Shown here: positions 37,225-47,114 of the stretch, one piece after another | Layout of the letters: every line of letters begins with the position of its first letter | How positions within the stretch are numbered: position 1 is the first letter of the stretch | Assembly: GCA_963700705.1 (NCBI GenBank) | Contig: CAVOYQ010000012.1 | Span: 124,001 to 188,000 of the forward strand | DNA length: 64,000 bases | Direction: 5' to 3' | Source of the DNA: JAHEFT01 sp963700705 | GTDB taxonomy: Bacteria; Pseudomonadota; Gammaproteobacteria; Xanthomonadales; SZUA-36 | Notes under the pieces: model-generated | What the model was told of the DNA's origin: nothing | What the model saw: only the letters and a program-made list of their open reading frames with translations | Databases searched by the model: none | Program-made: the position numbers and the translations under genes

Positions 37225-39006
37225 TTACTTCTTCTTTTTGAATCCTTTTGCTTTCGCAGGCTTTTTCCCGTCCGCAGGCCGCTTGCCTTTAAATGGCTTC
37301 TTTCCCGCCGGCGCCCGCTTCTTTGCCGGCGCCCCCCCAGCCGATGCCCCAACCCGCGAAAGATTCAGCACCTGGCCGCATACGCGCATTTTCTTCAGAT
37401 CCTGGAAGACGTCTTCCGGCATGTCCTTGGGCAGGTCGACCAGGGTGTAATTGGGGTGAATATCGATGTGGCCGATGTACTTGCCGTCCAGGCCGGCTTC
37501 GTTGGTGATGGCGCCGACGATGTTGCCCGGCTTGACCCGGTGCTGGTGCCCGACCTCGATCCGGAAACGCTCCATGCCTTCATCCGGCACGGTCGGTGAC
37601 TGGTGGTCCCGTTTCTTGCCGCTTTTCTCCTGGTGCCGTGAATGGGGTTTGTCCTCGTGCATGCGCTGACCCGGCTTGTCCGGCTCCAGCAGCAGCGGCT
37701 GATCGCCGATGTGCAACTTCGCCAGCGCCGCGGCAATGTCCAGGGCCGGCACATCGTGTTCCATCCGGTATTGCTCCAGCAAACCCTGCATGAACTTCAG
37801 GTCACCGGCGGCCAGGGTGTCGGTGATGCTCTGCTTGAAATTGGCGATGCGCTTGTTGTTGACCATTTCCGTGGTCGGCAACTTCAGCGGCTCGATCTTC
37901 TGGCGGGTCGCCTGCTCGATCGCCGCCAGCATGCGCCGCTCCCGCGGCGCGACGAACAGGATGGCCTCGCCTTTCCGGCCGGCGCGGCCGGTGCGGCCGA
38001 TGCGGTGGATATAGGCCTCGGTGTCGTAAGGAATGTCGTAATTGACCACGTGGCTGATCCGGTCCACGTCCAGCCCGCGCGCGGCGACGTCGGTGGCCAC
38101 CAGGATATCCAGCGTTCCGTTTTTCAGGCGCTCGACGGTGCGCTCCCGGTCCTTTTGCGCCATGTCGCCGTTCAGCGCGGCGGCGGAATAGCCGCGGGCT
38201 TCCAGGCGCTCGGCCAGCACGGTGGTGGCGGTCTTGGTGCGCACGAACATCAGCAGCGCGTCGAACGGCTCCACTTCGAGTATCCGGGTCAGCGCGTCCA
38301 GCTTGTGAAAATTGTCGACCGTCCAGTAGCGCTGGTGAATGGTCGCGGCGGTAGCCGTTTGTGACTTGATCGAGATTTCCTGCGGGTCACGCAGGTGGCG
38401 CCGCGCGATGCGCTCCACTTCCTTCGGCATCGTGGCGGAAAACAGGGCCATCTGGCGCTGTTTGGGGGTCTGCTCGAGGATCCATTCGACGTCGTCGATA
38501 AATCCCATGCGCAGCATTTCGTCGGCTTCGTCCAGCACCAGGGCCTGCAGGCTGTCCAGCTTGAGCGTGCCCTTGCGCATGTGGTCCATGACCCGGCCGG
38601 GCGTGCCGACCACCGCGTGCACGCCACGCTTCAGTTGCCGGATCTGCCCCGAGTAGTCCTGTCCGCCGTAAATGGGCAGCACGTGGAAACCCTTGATGCC
38701 GCTGGCATAGCTCTGAAACGCCTCGGCCACCTGGATGGCCAGTTCCCGCGTCGGCGTCAGCACCATGATCTGCACGTTCGGCTGGTCCATGTCGAGCCGG
38801 GCCAGCAGCGGCAGCGCAAACGCCGCGGTCTTGCCGGTCCCGGTGGGCGCATGGCCCAGCAGGTCCTGGCCGTTCAGCAGGTAGGGAATGGTCTGCGCCT
38901 GGATCGGCGTCGGGCTCTCGTAACCGACCGCATCGAGCGCGGCCAACAGGGTATCGGGAAGGTTCAGCTCGCGAAAGCTGGTGGCGGAAAGGCTGGAATC
39001 GGACAT
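37225..39006 (-). CDS. deaD: DEAD-box ATP-dependent RNA helicase (DeaD/CsdA type)
   Basis: 593 residues, cytoplasmic RNA helicase for ribosome assembly and cold-stress RNA remodelling. The Q motif ATSFRELNLP, Walker A APTGTGKTAAF, DEAD (VLDEADEML), SAT (FSATMPKEV), RGLDVDRISHV and HRIGRTGRAGRKG are all present. A DbpA-type RNA-binding domain follows near residues 480-555 (FRIEVGHQHRVKPGNIVGAI), and the C-terminus is lysine-rich (GKKPFKGKRPADGKKPAKAK). The length and the DbpA domain fit DeaD/CsdA rather than RhlE or SrmB. The stop codon abuts the tandem 17-bp repeats. Confidence 0.93.
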   Translation of the reverse strand: MSDSSLSATSFRELNLPDTLLAALDAVGYESPTPIQAQTIPYLLNGQDLLGHAPTGTGKTAAFALPLLARLDMDQPNVQIMVLTPTRELAIQVAEAFQSYASGIKGFHVLPIYGGQDYSGQIRQLKRGVHAVVGTPGRVMDHMRKGTLKLDSLQALVLDEADEMLRMGFIDDVEWILEQTPKQRQMALFSATMPKEVERIARRHLRDPQEISIKSQTATAATIHQRYWTVDNFHKLDALTRILEVEPFDALLMFVRTKTATTVLAERLEARGYSAAALNGDMAQKDRERTVERLKNGTLDILVATDVAARGLDVDRISHVVNYDIPYDTEAYIHRIGRTGRAGRKGEAILFVAPRERRMLAAIEQATRQKIEPLKLPTTEMVNNKRIANFKQSITDTLAAGDLKFMQGLLEQYRMEHDVPALDIAAALAKLHIGDQPLLLEPDKPGQRMHEDKPHSRHQEKSGKKRDHQSPTVPDEGMERFRIEVGHQHRVKPGNIVGAITNEAGLDGKYIGHIDIHPNYTLVDLPKDMPEDVFQDLKKMRVCGQVLNLSRVGASAGGAPAKKRAPAGKKPFKGKRPADGKKPAKAKGFKKKK

Positions 39007-39163
39007 CGGGGGTTCCTGGTATGCGGGTGCACGGCGTCAGAGCCGGGGGCGCAGTATACTGCCTCCCAACAATTAACCATAACACTTATCACCCCCCCTG
39101 GCATGGCGTCGCGGCTTAAAAATGCTATCGTAAGACCATCAAAACAATCCACCCCGTGCGATC

Positions 39164-40735
39164 ATGTCATTTTTCGTCACCCTGAAGCAGCGCAAAATCT
39201 TCCAGTGGGCGGCAGCCTACCTGGCCGGCGCATGGGTGCTGATGCAACTGATCGATGTGCTCGGTGCGCGCTGGGGGGTATCCGACGCTGCAGCCCGAAT
39301 TGTCGATATCATCCTGATTGTCGGATTTTTCGTGACCCTGGTGGTCGCCTGGTACCACGGCGACCAGGGGCGCCAACGGGTCAGCGGCCCGGAATTGTTG
39401 ATCATCGCCGCGCTGCTCGCGGTTGGCGGTCTGGTCCTCGGTATTCTGAATCTCGATGAAAAGGAATCTGCTCCGGCGCAGGCTGCCACCGAAAAACCTG
39501 TTGTTTCCGATGAAACGCCCTGGATTGCAGTGCTGCCGTTCAGGGTTCAGACCGCTGATCCGGAGCTCGAAAACTTTGCTGCAGGATTGACTGAAGACAT
39601 TACCAACGGACTGTCGGAATTTTCCTACTTGCTGGTTCTTTCCCGCAACACGACTTCAGCCCTGGCCGGCGAATCCGTCGATGTCCGCCAGATCGGCAGG
39701 GAGCTGGGGGCGCGCTACGTGCTGCAGGGTGCTTTGCGCAAGGCGGGAGCTATCACCCGGATCACCGCGCAACTGGTGGACGCGCAAAACGGGACGCAAA
39801 TCTGGGCTGAGACCTATGATCGTGAACTCGACAGCACTGAGATGCTGGCCGTTCAGGATCATCTGACCGATCAGATCGTCGCCACCGTGGGCGACCCGGC
39901 GGGCGTCGTCGTGCGCGCGCTGGCGGCGCCGACCGACCGGCGCGCTCCGGAAGACCTGACGCCTTACGAAGCCGTATTGCGTTACTTCCTGTACCGCCAG
40001 CGGATCAGCTCCCAGGATCATTTGATCACCCGGACCGCCCTGGAAATAGCGGTCGAACGTGATGAGGGTTATGCCGATGCCTGGGCGTGCCTGTCCCTGC
40101 TCTACCAGGACGAATACATGAACAACCTGAATCCGCAACCGGGTTCGCTGGATCGGGCCCTGGCCGCCGCGCAACGGGCCGTGGACCTCGATCCGGCCAA
40201 TGCCTACGCGCAGTTCGCGTTGGCCGAAGCATACTATTTTCGCCGGGATGTCGGCGCCTTTCGCGTTCACGCCGAACGCGCCATCGAATTGAACCACCGC
40301 AACAGCGACACCATGGCCATGATCGGCATCCTGATGGGCTATTCCGGCGACTGGGAACACAGCGTTGAACTTACGACTAACGCCATGAAGCTCAATCCCC
40401 AGCATGCCGGTTGGTACAACTTCAACAGGTTTTTCAACGAGTATCGCCAGCAGCACTATGATGAAGCGCTGGCCATCGCCCGGAAAATCAATATGCCGGA
40501 TTACTGGGGCACGCCGCTGGTGCTGGCGATTGCATACGCCGAACTCGGAAACGAAGCCGAGGCGAAAAGTGCGGCGGAAGACTTGCGGCGAATCTGGCCC
40601 ACGGTCGAGGAAGATTACTACCAGATGGGGCTCATCAACTGGATGTTCGACCAGCCCGAAGTGATCGGGCAGGTCAATGAAAGCTTGCGAAAAGCCGGTA
40701 TCAATCTTCGGGTTCCGCGCTCGGCAGAAGAATAG
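39164..40735 (+). CDS. Membrane-anchored TolB-like/TPR protein (paralogue 3)
   Basis: 523 residues, intact. N-terminus MSFFVTLKQRKIFQWAAAYL with two membrane helices, then a third (ELLIIAALLAVGGLVLGIL). The TolB/FlgO-like domain reads WIAVLPFRVQTADPELENFA, LVLSRNTTSAL, VLQGALRKAGAITRI and IWAETYDRELDSTEM. TPR repeats occupy the C-terminal half. It is the most diverged of the four copies in the N-terminal motif (LKQRKIFQWA rather than LKRRxVxRVA). Role unknown; a membrane-tethered scaffold is an inference from TPR content. Confidence 0.85.
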   Translation: MSFFVTLKQRKIFQWAAAYLAGAWVLMQLIDVLGARWGVSDAAARIVDIILIVGFFVTLVVAWYHGDQGRQRVSGPELLIIAALLAVGGLVLGILNLDEKESAPAQAATEKPVVSDETPWIAVLPFRVQTADPELENFAAGLTEDITNGLSEFSYLLVLSRNTTSALAGESVDVRQIGRELGARYVLQGALRKAGAITRITAQLVDAQNGTQIWAETYDRELDSTEMLAVQDHLTDQIVATVGDPAGVVVRALAAPTDRRAPEDLTPYEAVLRYFLYRQRISSQDHLITRTALEIAVERDEGYADAWACLSLLYQDEYMNNLNPQPGSLDRALAAAQRAVDLDPANAYAQFALAEAYYFRRDVGAFRVHAERAIELNHRNSDTMAMIGILMGYSGDWEHSVELTTNAMKLNPQHAGWYNFNRFFNEYRQQHYDEALAIARKINMPDYWGTPLVLAIAYAELGNEAEAKSAAEDLRRIWPTVEEDYYQMGLINWMFDQPEVIGQVNESLRKAGINLRVPRSAEE

Positions 40736-40763
40736 GCGGCTTGCTTCCGGACAGGCCCGGCCG

Positions 40764-42128
40764 CTACCCCTTCGGCAAAATGTTCTGGTTCACTTTGAAC
40801 AGGTTATCCGGGTCGTACTTCGCCTTGATCTTCGCGAGCCTGTCGTAGTTGCCGCGATAGCTGGCCTGCACCCGCTCCTGGCCTTCTTCCATCATGAAAT
40901 TGACGTAGGCGCCACCCGAGGAATGGGGGTGGACATCATCCCAGTAGCCGACCGCCCAATCCCGCAGCAGGTCCTTGTTGGCGGGGTCCGGGTCGACACC
41001 GACGATGACCCCGGCCCAGTTGGCCTCGCGGTAGCTCCAGGCCGTATCCTCGGGGCCCACGCGATGGGGTGCACCGTCGATGGGGTAGAGGTGCATGGTC
41101 GACTGCATGGTTGGAAGCTTCTCACCCCATTTGGCGTGTTGGGGGATCGACTCATCGGTGATCTCGGTGAAGAAGTCGGCCCTCCAGTACCACTGGTGTC
41201 CCGGCGGATAGAGGCCGTCAAAGGCCGAGTTGAGGGCCGGGAAGGGCATCTCCCCGACGCCATACAGATCAGGCTTGAGCGCCCGCACGGGCGCAAAAAG
41301 ATCTTCCGCCTTCGACAGATCGCCGGCGTAGCACCAAACTACGCCACACATTTTGTGCAGATGCAGGTGCTCGGGAAACGGTGGTGCCGGCGGCACCGTG
41401 AGGAAGGTGAAAAATCCGGTAAGTTCCTTCGGGGCGGAACGGATGAAATCGCGGTACCACTTCATGACTTCTTCGGTACGATCCAGCGACCACAGGGTCG
41501 GCCCGCCAAAGATCGTGCTGACTGGATGTCCCTGGAATTTGAAAGACGTGACGACGCCGAAGTTTCCGCCGCCACCTCGCAGCGCCCAGAAGAGATCGGA
41601 GTTTTCGCCGGCACTGGCCACTACCATCGAACCATCCGCGAGCACCACGTCGGCCTCAAGCAGATTGTCGATTGTCAGACCGCAACCCCGGCTGAGGTGG
41701 CCGACACCACCGCCCAGGGTCAGGCCACCTACCCCGGTGGTGGAAATGATTCCGCTCGGTACGGCCAGACCATAAGCATGGGCGGCGTGGTCGACGTCGC
41801 CCCAACGGCAGCCACCCTGGACGCGGATGGTGTTGTCTTTTGGTTCAACCCGGATTCCTCGCATCGGTGAAAGGTCAATCACCAGGCCATCATCCACCAG
41901 ACCCAGACCGCCGGCATTGTGGCCGCCACCCCGAATCGCCAGCGGAACGCCGTTGTCCCGTGCGTAATTGACACACATCTGAACATCGGTCGCATCAACG
42001 CAGCGGGCCAGGGCGGCCGGTTTTTTGTCGATCATCGCGTTGAAAATGGCTCTAACTTCGTCATAGTTGGGGGATTCGTGGGTGACCAAATCACCTCGGA
42101 GGCTGATAGCAAGATCGTTCAAACTCAT
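40764..42128 (-). CDS. FAD-linked oxidase with berberine-bridge-type C-terminal domain
   Basis: 454 residues. The PCMH-type FAD-binding domain has IRGGGHNAGG, where H70 is the likely covalent flavin attachment, and TGVGGLTLGGGVGHLSR, GLTIDNLLEADVVLADG and LRGGGGNFGVVTSF. The BBE motif near the C-terminus is FMMEEGQERVQASYRGNYDR and KYDPDNLFKVNQNI. The cysteine that makes a second flavin bond in bicovalent enzymes is absent (SGIISTTGVGG). Substrates in the family range from sugars to alkaloids. The ATG at 42128 is chosen for GGAGAG six bases upstream. Confidence 0.9.
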   Translation of the reverse strand: MSLNDLAISLRGDLVTHESPNYDEVRAIFNAMIDKKPAALARCVDATDVQMCVNYARDNGVPLAIRGGGHNAGGLGLVDDGLVIDLSPMRGIRVEPKDNTIRVQGGCRWGDVDHAAHAYGLAVPSGIISTTGVGGLTLGGGVGHLSRGCGLTIDNLLEADVVLADGSMVVASAGENSDLFWALRGGGGNFGVVTSFKFQGHPVSTIFGGPTLWSLDRTEEVMKWYRDFIRSAPKELTGFFTFLTVPPAPPFPEHLHLHKMCGVVWCYAGDLSKAEDLFAPVRALKPDLYGVGEMPFPALNSAFDGLYPPGHQWYWRADFFTEITDESIPQHAKWGEKLPTMQSTMHLYPIDGAPHRVGPEDTAWSYREANWAGVIVGVDPDPANKDLLRDWAVGYWDDVHPHSSGGAYVNFMMEEGQERVQASYRGNYDRLAKIKAKYDPDNLFKVNQNILPKG

Positions 42129-42470
42129 GTGTCTCTCCATTCGTCAGTGGAAGTGCCGCCGTCTGATCGCTTCATCCCCGATGGGGCGGCTTCTTCAAAA
42201 GGGTGATTCCCCTTTTTGCCTTAGTTGCTGGTGACCGGAACGAGAATCGTTCTCTTTCCTAAGGTATACCTGCGCCTCATACGAACGTCAACCTTGCTCA
42301 ATCATGAAAGAATGCCGGTATGCACCAGCAGAACACATGCAAACACGGCCAATAAGGCACGTCACGCAGTGCGGCTGCCAGCCGGTCTTCCGGAACGTTC
42401 AGGCCCCGTTACGTTCCAATTCAATACCCGGGAAGAGACACTAATCCCGATACTCAAAGGCACATTCTTC
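42129..42470. promoter_or_regulatory. Divergent promoter region with an inverted repeat
   Basis: About 340 bases between the divergent FAD-oxidase and exported-protein genes. The inverted repeat GAACGA (42238-42243) / TCGTTC (42247-42252) around GAA could be an operator. AAAAGGG and CCCCTTTTT near 42197-42216 could form a weak hairpin. Part of the frame is open on the + strand but is not signal-peptide-like and was not called as coding. Confidence 0.35.
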
Positions 42471-43931
42471 ATGCATCGACTGATTTCCTTCCTGCTCCTC
42501 ACAGTCCTGGCCGTGGCCGGTGCTGCGGATGCGTTCGCCCAGTACGCGAAGGGTCTGGAACAGGCGGTTTTCAGCACGGACGAAGAACGCTATGGCCACC
42601 TCGAGTACTTCGGCTTTTACGGCAGTGCCATGGGCGGCTGGAATTTCACCGAAGAGCTGGCCCCGTTCACCAACCTGACCTGGATCTTCGTGAACTCAGC
42701 CGACGGACAGGACGCGTCCATCGAAAAAATCGTTCAGCGCCTGGACGAAGCCCGAGCCATGCAGGTGCAGGCAGTACTACACATCGAACCTTTCCTGTTT
42801 ATCAGCGGATCGGGCCTGCTGCGAACCGACTCCGAAATCGAAGACTTCCTGGTAGAGCTCAGGGCGCGGGTCGAGCTTGAAAACCTGCTCGACACCATTG
42901 CGATGATCTACCCGATAGACGAGCCGTTTCGCGAACTGATTGATGAACGGAACCCGGGTTTTATCAAGGAGCATGTAACGGGTGAGGCCTATGAGGAAAT
43001 CCACGACGATCTCGTGCACCTGAACGGGTTGATCAAGCTGGTGTTCCCGGAGAAACCGCTCGGCGTGATCCTGTCGGGTTTCCGCCTGCACCACAAGTTC
43101 TTCAGCATTCCTGAAAATTACGACTGGGTGGGATTTGACTGCTACCAGGATCTCTTCAGGAGTTGCGACAATAAAACGTTCGTGGAGCACTACCGGCAGT
43201 TGTTGAAACACATGCAACCGCACCAGCGCCTGATGGCGGTTCCGGAAACCTGGGCGCTGAACGACAGGCTGGGTCAGGCCGACTGGCCCGATATCCTTAC
43301 CAGCCGATTGAGGCAGCACTACGAAATCGCGCTGAATGAACCCCGGTTCATAGCCTTTATTCCGTTTATCTGGTCGTTCGATGCCGACGGGGAAACGCCC
43401 GGTCTCGGGTTGAACCGGTTTCCCGAATTGTACGACGATGGTGTAAATGATCGCGGAACGGCTTTTGTCAACGAGGTCATCGACATCGGCTTACAAATCA
43501 AACTGGGCGTGTTCGAGTTTCCCAACATGGCGCTTGCCGAAACCGAAAACAGCCCCTACCGGCCGGCGAGTCGAATCCGCGGTGAGATCACGGGCGTCAA
43601 CAGCCGCGGCCTGATCAGCGCATGGGCGCTCGATGATGCCTTGCCGCACAAAAACCTGCGCGTCCGGATCCGGGTTCGGGACACGGCGGGAGTACTGATT
43701 CACAAATCCGGGATGCAGCGCACCCAAATCAGGGACCCGGCGCTGGCGGAGTTGCCCGATGTTGATGATCCCATGCTGGGTTTGCATGGTTTTCGGTATC
43801 AGCTCCCCGCCTACGTGGTGGCGCGGGGTAAACGGCAAGCTCTGGAGGTGGAAATGATTACCTATGCCGATGGATCCCCTGTCGAAACCGGTTCTGTTTA
43901 CCGCGTACAGTTGAAAGCCGGACTGAAGTGA
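42471..43931 (+). CDS. Exported protein, possible glycoside-hydrolase-like barrel
   Basis: 486 residues. Signal peptide (LLLTVLAVAGAADAFA), then segments suggestive of a TIM-barrel hydrolase: WIFVNSADG, QAVLHIEPFLF, MIYPIDEPFRELID, LGVILSGF, WVGFDCYQDLF, RLMAVPETWAL and FIAFIPFIWSFDADG. Glu in PIDEPF and PETWAL could be catalytic by analogy with glycosidases, but this is inference. A beta-rich C-terminal region follows (LRVRIRVRDTAGVLIHKSG). The ATG at 42471 is chosen because the signal peptide starts there. Its 3' end overlaps the convergent gene. Confidence 0.65.
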   Translation: MHRLISFLLLTVLAVAGAADAFAQYAKGLEQAVFSTDEERYGHLEYFGFYGSAMGGWNFTEELAPFTNLTWIFVNSADGQDASIEKIVQRLDEARAMQVQAVLHIEPFLFISGSGLLRTDSEIEDFLVELRARVELENLLDTIAMIYPIDEPFRELIDERNPGFIKEHVTGEAYEEIHDDLVHLNGLIKLVFPEKPLGVILSGFRLHHKFFSIPENYDWVGFDCYQDLFRSCDNKTFVEHYRQLLKHMQPHQRLMAVPETWALNDRLGQADWPDILTSRLRQHYEIALNEPRFIAFIPFIWSFDADGETPGLGLNRFPELYDDGVNDRGTAFVNEVIDIGLQIKLGVFEFPNMALAETENSPYRPASRIRGEITGVNSRGLISAWALDDALPHKNLRVRIRVRDTAGVLIHKSGMQRTQIRDPALAELPDVDDPMLGLHGFRYQLPAYVVARGKRQALEVEMITYADGSPVETGSVYRVQLKAGLK

Positions 43932-44698
43932 CTAAGAATCCGTGACGCATGGCCCGCGGCAATGCCTGGCCGGCCAGCCAGATCGTGTGCCTGGCCCCCT
44001 TGTTGCCGTGGGCGAAAACAGTGACTTCCTCCACCATCAGCCCGCAACGCCGAAGGCGGTCGTGAAACGCCTGGTCCGGGCCGGCGGACCAGTAGGCCAG
44101 GATGCCATCGGGCTTAAGCGCTTCCTGGGCCGTGGCGATGCCGGCTTCGGAGTACAGCCGGTCGTTTGAAGGTTTGGTCAGGCCCTCGGGGCCGTTGTCC
44201 ACGTCCAGCGCGATGACATCGTAGTAATTCCGCTTGCTGCGAAGCAGCTTCATCACATCACCCGGATAAACGACTGTACGCGGGTCATTGAGCGGATAGC
44301 CGCTGCGCTCCCCCAGCGGCCCCCGGTTCCATTCCACGACCTCGCGGGACCAGTTCCGCAACCGTCACTTCAGCCCCGGCGCCCACTTCTTTCAGAACGG
44401 CCGCCAGCGTGAAACCCATTCCCAGGCCACCGATCAGTACGCGCGGAGTAGCGAGGTTTTGCAGCCTCCGGCACGGCAGTAAGCCCAAAGCATCTTCCGA
44501 GCCATGCTTGCGCGTACTCATCAACTCACCGCCACCGGAGGAAATCTTGATGAAAAAATCATCCTTGCCGCGGAACAGGCTCAACGACTGGTCAGTTCCC
44601 GGAATCGGCGCATCGCCCAGGTGGTCCCAGTGCTTCAAGAGGTGGTTACCCCCGGAATGCGGCCGGCTTGCCCTTTGTGTGCCCTGCTCATGAATCAT
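43858..44698 (-). CDS. Spermidine-synthase-like methyltransferase-fold protein, one frameshift
   Basis: About 250-280 residues joined. The Rossmann loop VLIGGLGMGFTLAAVL and the following VTVAELVP match the spermine/spermidine synthase family; YYDVIALDVDNGPEGL corresponds to the conserved acidic substrate segment, and LKPDGILAYWSAGPD to the following strand. The frame changes near 44350 (VTVAELVPRGR then EVVEWNRGPLG). The C-terminus is uncertain: this frame runs 74 bases antisense into the convergent exported-protein gene, and another shift near 43940 would end it sooner. Polyamine synthesis is not certain; many relatives are short orphan homologues. Confidence 0.72.
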
Positions 44699-44812
44699 CC
44701 GCGCATCGGTTACGAAAGAACCGCAAGCTTACCAAATCACGGGAGCAGGGAAGCAAGGCGCATTTTTGATAGACTGGGGTATTCAATACCTTGATTACTC
44801 CAGGAAATCACC

Positions 44813-45295
44813 ATGCCGTCTTTCGACACCGTCTCCGAAGTCAATCACCACGAACTCAGCAACGCGGTCGACCAGGCCAACCGCGAGGTCACCACGCGTT
44901 TCGATTTCAAGGGCACCGACTCGAATTTCGAACTGAAGGACTCGAACATCACCATGAACACCGAGTCTGAATTCCAGTTGCAGCAGATGTACGACATCCT
45001 GTGCAACAAGCTGGTCAAGCGCAGTGTCGATATCTCCTGCCTGGAAAAGGCCGACCCCGTCATCCACCTCAAGACGGCCACCCAGGTGGTCACGGTCCGC
45101 GAAGGCATTGATTCCGAAGTCTCACGCAAGATGGTGAAGCTGATCAAGGACCGCAAGATGAAAGTGCAGGCAGCGATCCAGGGCGACCAGTTGCGGGTGA
45201 CCGGCAAGAAACGTGATGACCTGCAGGAAGTCATGGCGCTGCTGCGGGAAGGCAACTTCGGCCTGCCGCTGCAATTCAAGAATTTCAGGGATTGA
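44813..45295 (+). CDS. yajQ: YajQ-family nucleotide (c-di-GMP) binding protein
   Basis: 160 residues, full length for the family, with the canonical start MPSFDTVSEV, the ANREVTTRFDFKGTDSNFEL segment, and the ending REGNFGLPLQFKNFRD. YajQ proteins have two ferredoxin-like domains; members in Xanthomonas and Pseudomonas bind c-di-GMP and act with transcription factors. CCAGGAAATC precedes the ATG. The stop overlaps the TTG start of the S4 gene. Confidence 0.95.
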   Translation: MPSFDTVSEVNHHELSNAVDQANREVTTRFDFKGTDSNFELKDSNITMNTESEFQLQQMYDILCNKLVKRSVDISCLEKADPVIHLKTATQVVTVREGIDSEVSRKMVKLIKDRKMKVQAAIQGDQLRVTGKKRDDLQEVMALLREGNFGLPLQFKNFRD

Positions 45296-45531
45296 AAACG
45301 ATCGAAATCAACCGCGAACCGGCAGAACTCTACAAGCTGCTGAAGTTCGAGGGACTCGCTTCGAGCGGCGGTGAAGCCAAAACCGTCATCGCCGAAGGTC
45401 TGGTCAAGCTGAACGGGGAAGTCGAAACCCGCAAGCGCAAGAAAATCATTGCCGGCGATATCGTGGAATTCGCCGGTGAAAAATTCCATGTTCAACTCAT
45501 TGCCCTGCTACTGGCGATAGGCATTCGATGA
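45292..45531 (+). CDS. S4-domain RNA-binding protein (YbcJ-like)
   Basis: 79 residues. The S4 RNA-binding domain is seen in LYKLLKFEGLASSGGEAKTVI and GLVKLNGEVETRKRKKI, with GDIVEFAGEKFHV after it, as in YbcJ/YaaA-like small S4 proteins. It begins with a TTG that overlaps the yajQ stop (TTGA) and ends with a TGA overlapping the ATG of the next gene (ATGA), so the three genes form a tightly coupled operon. Confidence 0.88.
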   Translation: MKTIEINREPAELYKLLKFEGLASSGGEAKTVIAEGLVKLNGEVETRKRKKIIAGDIVEFAGEKFHVQLIALLLAIGIR

Positions 45532-46053
45532 AGGTCGTTATCGCCTCCCACAACCCGGCCAAGATCCGTGCAGTGCAGGGAGGCGTTTTCGCTGCAGTTC
45601 CCGGGGGAAAGCATCGAGTACGTCCCGGTCAGTGTTGAATCCGGCGTCAGTGATCAGCCCGGGTCCGACGATGAAACCCGCACCGGCGCGCGCAACCGGG
45701 CCCTGAACGCCGGTATATTGATCCCGGACGCCGACTTCCGGGTTGGCCTGGAAGGAGGCATCGATATCATCGATGAATACCTGGTGGCCTTTGCCTGGAT
45801 GGCCATCCAGGGCGTTGACGGAAGGATCGGAGAAGCTCGCACGGTTACGCTGCCACTGCCGCCGGCGGTCCGGGCACTGGTCGAAGAGGGTATGGAATTG
45901 GGCGACGCGAACGACCGGGTTTTTTCCACGGTTAACAGCAAACACCAGGGCGGAGCTTTCGGCCTGCTGACCAACGGCTTGTATACCCGTGAGGCCGTCT
46001 ATACCGAGGCGCTGGTGATGGCGCTGGTGCCGTTCGTCAACCCGCTTTATTGA
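45528..46053 (+). CDS. yjjX: Inosine/xanthosine triphosphatase, one frameshift
   Basis: About 174 residues joined. Hydrolyses non-canonical purine nucleoside triphosphates (ITP, XTP) to protect nucleic acids. The start MKVVIASHNPAKIRAVQ is read in one frame; after a one-base shift near 45580 it continues with FPGESIEYVPVSVESGVSDQP, SDDETRTGARNRA, FRVGLEGGID and LGDANDRVF, all typical of the NTPase/YjjX family. The ATG overlaps the stop of the S4 gene. It converges on the patatin gene, with 17 bases between the corrected stops. Confidence 0.85.
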
Positions 46054-46070
46054 CCGGAGTTCCTGCTTGT

Positions 46071-47040
46071 CTAGACCAGGCCGGCCAGCTTGTTGATTTC
46101 CTCCAGGTTCACCCGCGTCGCTTCGCGGCCTTCCCGGATGCTCTCCGCTAGCCAGGTCAAAGTCCATCAACCCGATGTGATGCAGGCGCGGGGTAATGTG
46201 GATATCGGGCGGCTCCCCCGCCATGCGTGAGCGGGTGATGCGATCCTGCATGATGCTGACTGAACCCGCAATGACGTCGAACAGGCCCGGGTCCGGACTC
46301 TCTTTCTTGCGCAGGGACGAAATATACGAATCCAACCGGACACCGAACCCGGTTTTCATCTTGGCCGCCCACTTGGCCACGGTCGAATCTTTTTCCTCGA
46401 ATTCCGCCAGTTGCCGTTCGCTCTCCTCTTCACTGGCCTCATCAACACTGCCGTGCGTGAAGAAATGGCGGCCAATCAGGTCGCCATTCAGGTTAACCGC
46501 GATGACGATCTCCGCACCCATCGCCCGGGCCAGCGACACCGGCACCGGGTTGACCAGGCCACCGTCCACCAACAGGCGATCAGGGTCGATCCGTGACGGC
46601 GCAAACATCCCGGGCAGTGCAATCGACGCCCGGCAGGCGTCGAGCAGCGAGCCTTCCCGCAGCCAGATCTCGCGGCCGGTGCCCAGTTCCGTGGCGACGC
46701 AGGCATAGGGTATTTTGAGATCCTCGATCTTCGGATCGCCGATCTGCTTTTTGATCGCGTTCATCAGGCTTTTGCCTTGCAGAAAACCGCCGCCGGTCAT
46801 CTTGGCGTCCAGCAGGCGGATGATGTCCACCCGGCCAAGACTGCGAACCCAGTCTTCGAAAGCGTCGAGGTTACCCGAAGCATAAGCCCCGGCCACCACG
46901 GCGCCTACCGAGGAACCCGCCACGATATCCGGGTGGATGCCAAGCGATTCCAACTCCCGGATAACGCCGATATGCGCCCAGCCGCGGGCCGCCCCGCTGC
47001 CGAGAACCAATGCGATTTTGGGTTTGTCCTTGCGTGCCAT
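46071..47040 (-). CDS. RssA-like patatin phospholipase, frameshift near the 3' end
   Basis: About 323 residues after correction. Cytoplasmic patatin of the RssA/YchK group: GSGAARGWAHIGVI (oxyanion loop), AGSSVGAVVGA-like AGSSVGAVVAGAYASG with the nucleophile serine, and LLVDGGLVNPVPV with the catalytic aspartate. Near 46150 (GLMDFDLA) a one-base shift restores ESIREGREATRVNLEEINKL and a TAG at 46071-46073. Read without correction the frame runs another 530 bases antisense through yjjX, which is not credible. The ATG at 47040 begins ARKDKPKIALVLG. Confidence 0.87.
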
Positions 47041-47114
47041 CGAAATTCTGTCCCTTGATAGCGCCACATGCCATCTTACTCGCCTGACCCGGGATCTGCA
47101 GGTATCCTTGGGCC

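Noticed and set aside
37642..38364. Long + strand frames inside deaD (37642-38364 and 38395-39459)
   Set aside because: Codon-position shadows of the helicase gene; no domains and no start signals.
40764..42128. Bicovalent flavin attachment in the BBE-type oxidase
   Set aside because: The histidine is present but the position of the second (cysteine) linkage reads SGIISTTGVGG, without a cysteine; the cysteine in SRGCGLT is in a different place.
45654..45974. Overlapping frames on both strands in the yjjX region
   Set aside because: They lack motifs; the YjjX signature occupies this region on the + strand.
45538..46070. C-terminal 175 residues of the patatin frame antisense to yjjX
   Set aside because: The sequence becomes composition-biased and unlike patatins after 46150; a one-base shift gives a normal ending at 46071.
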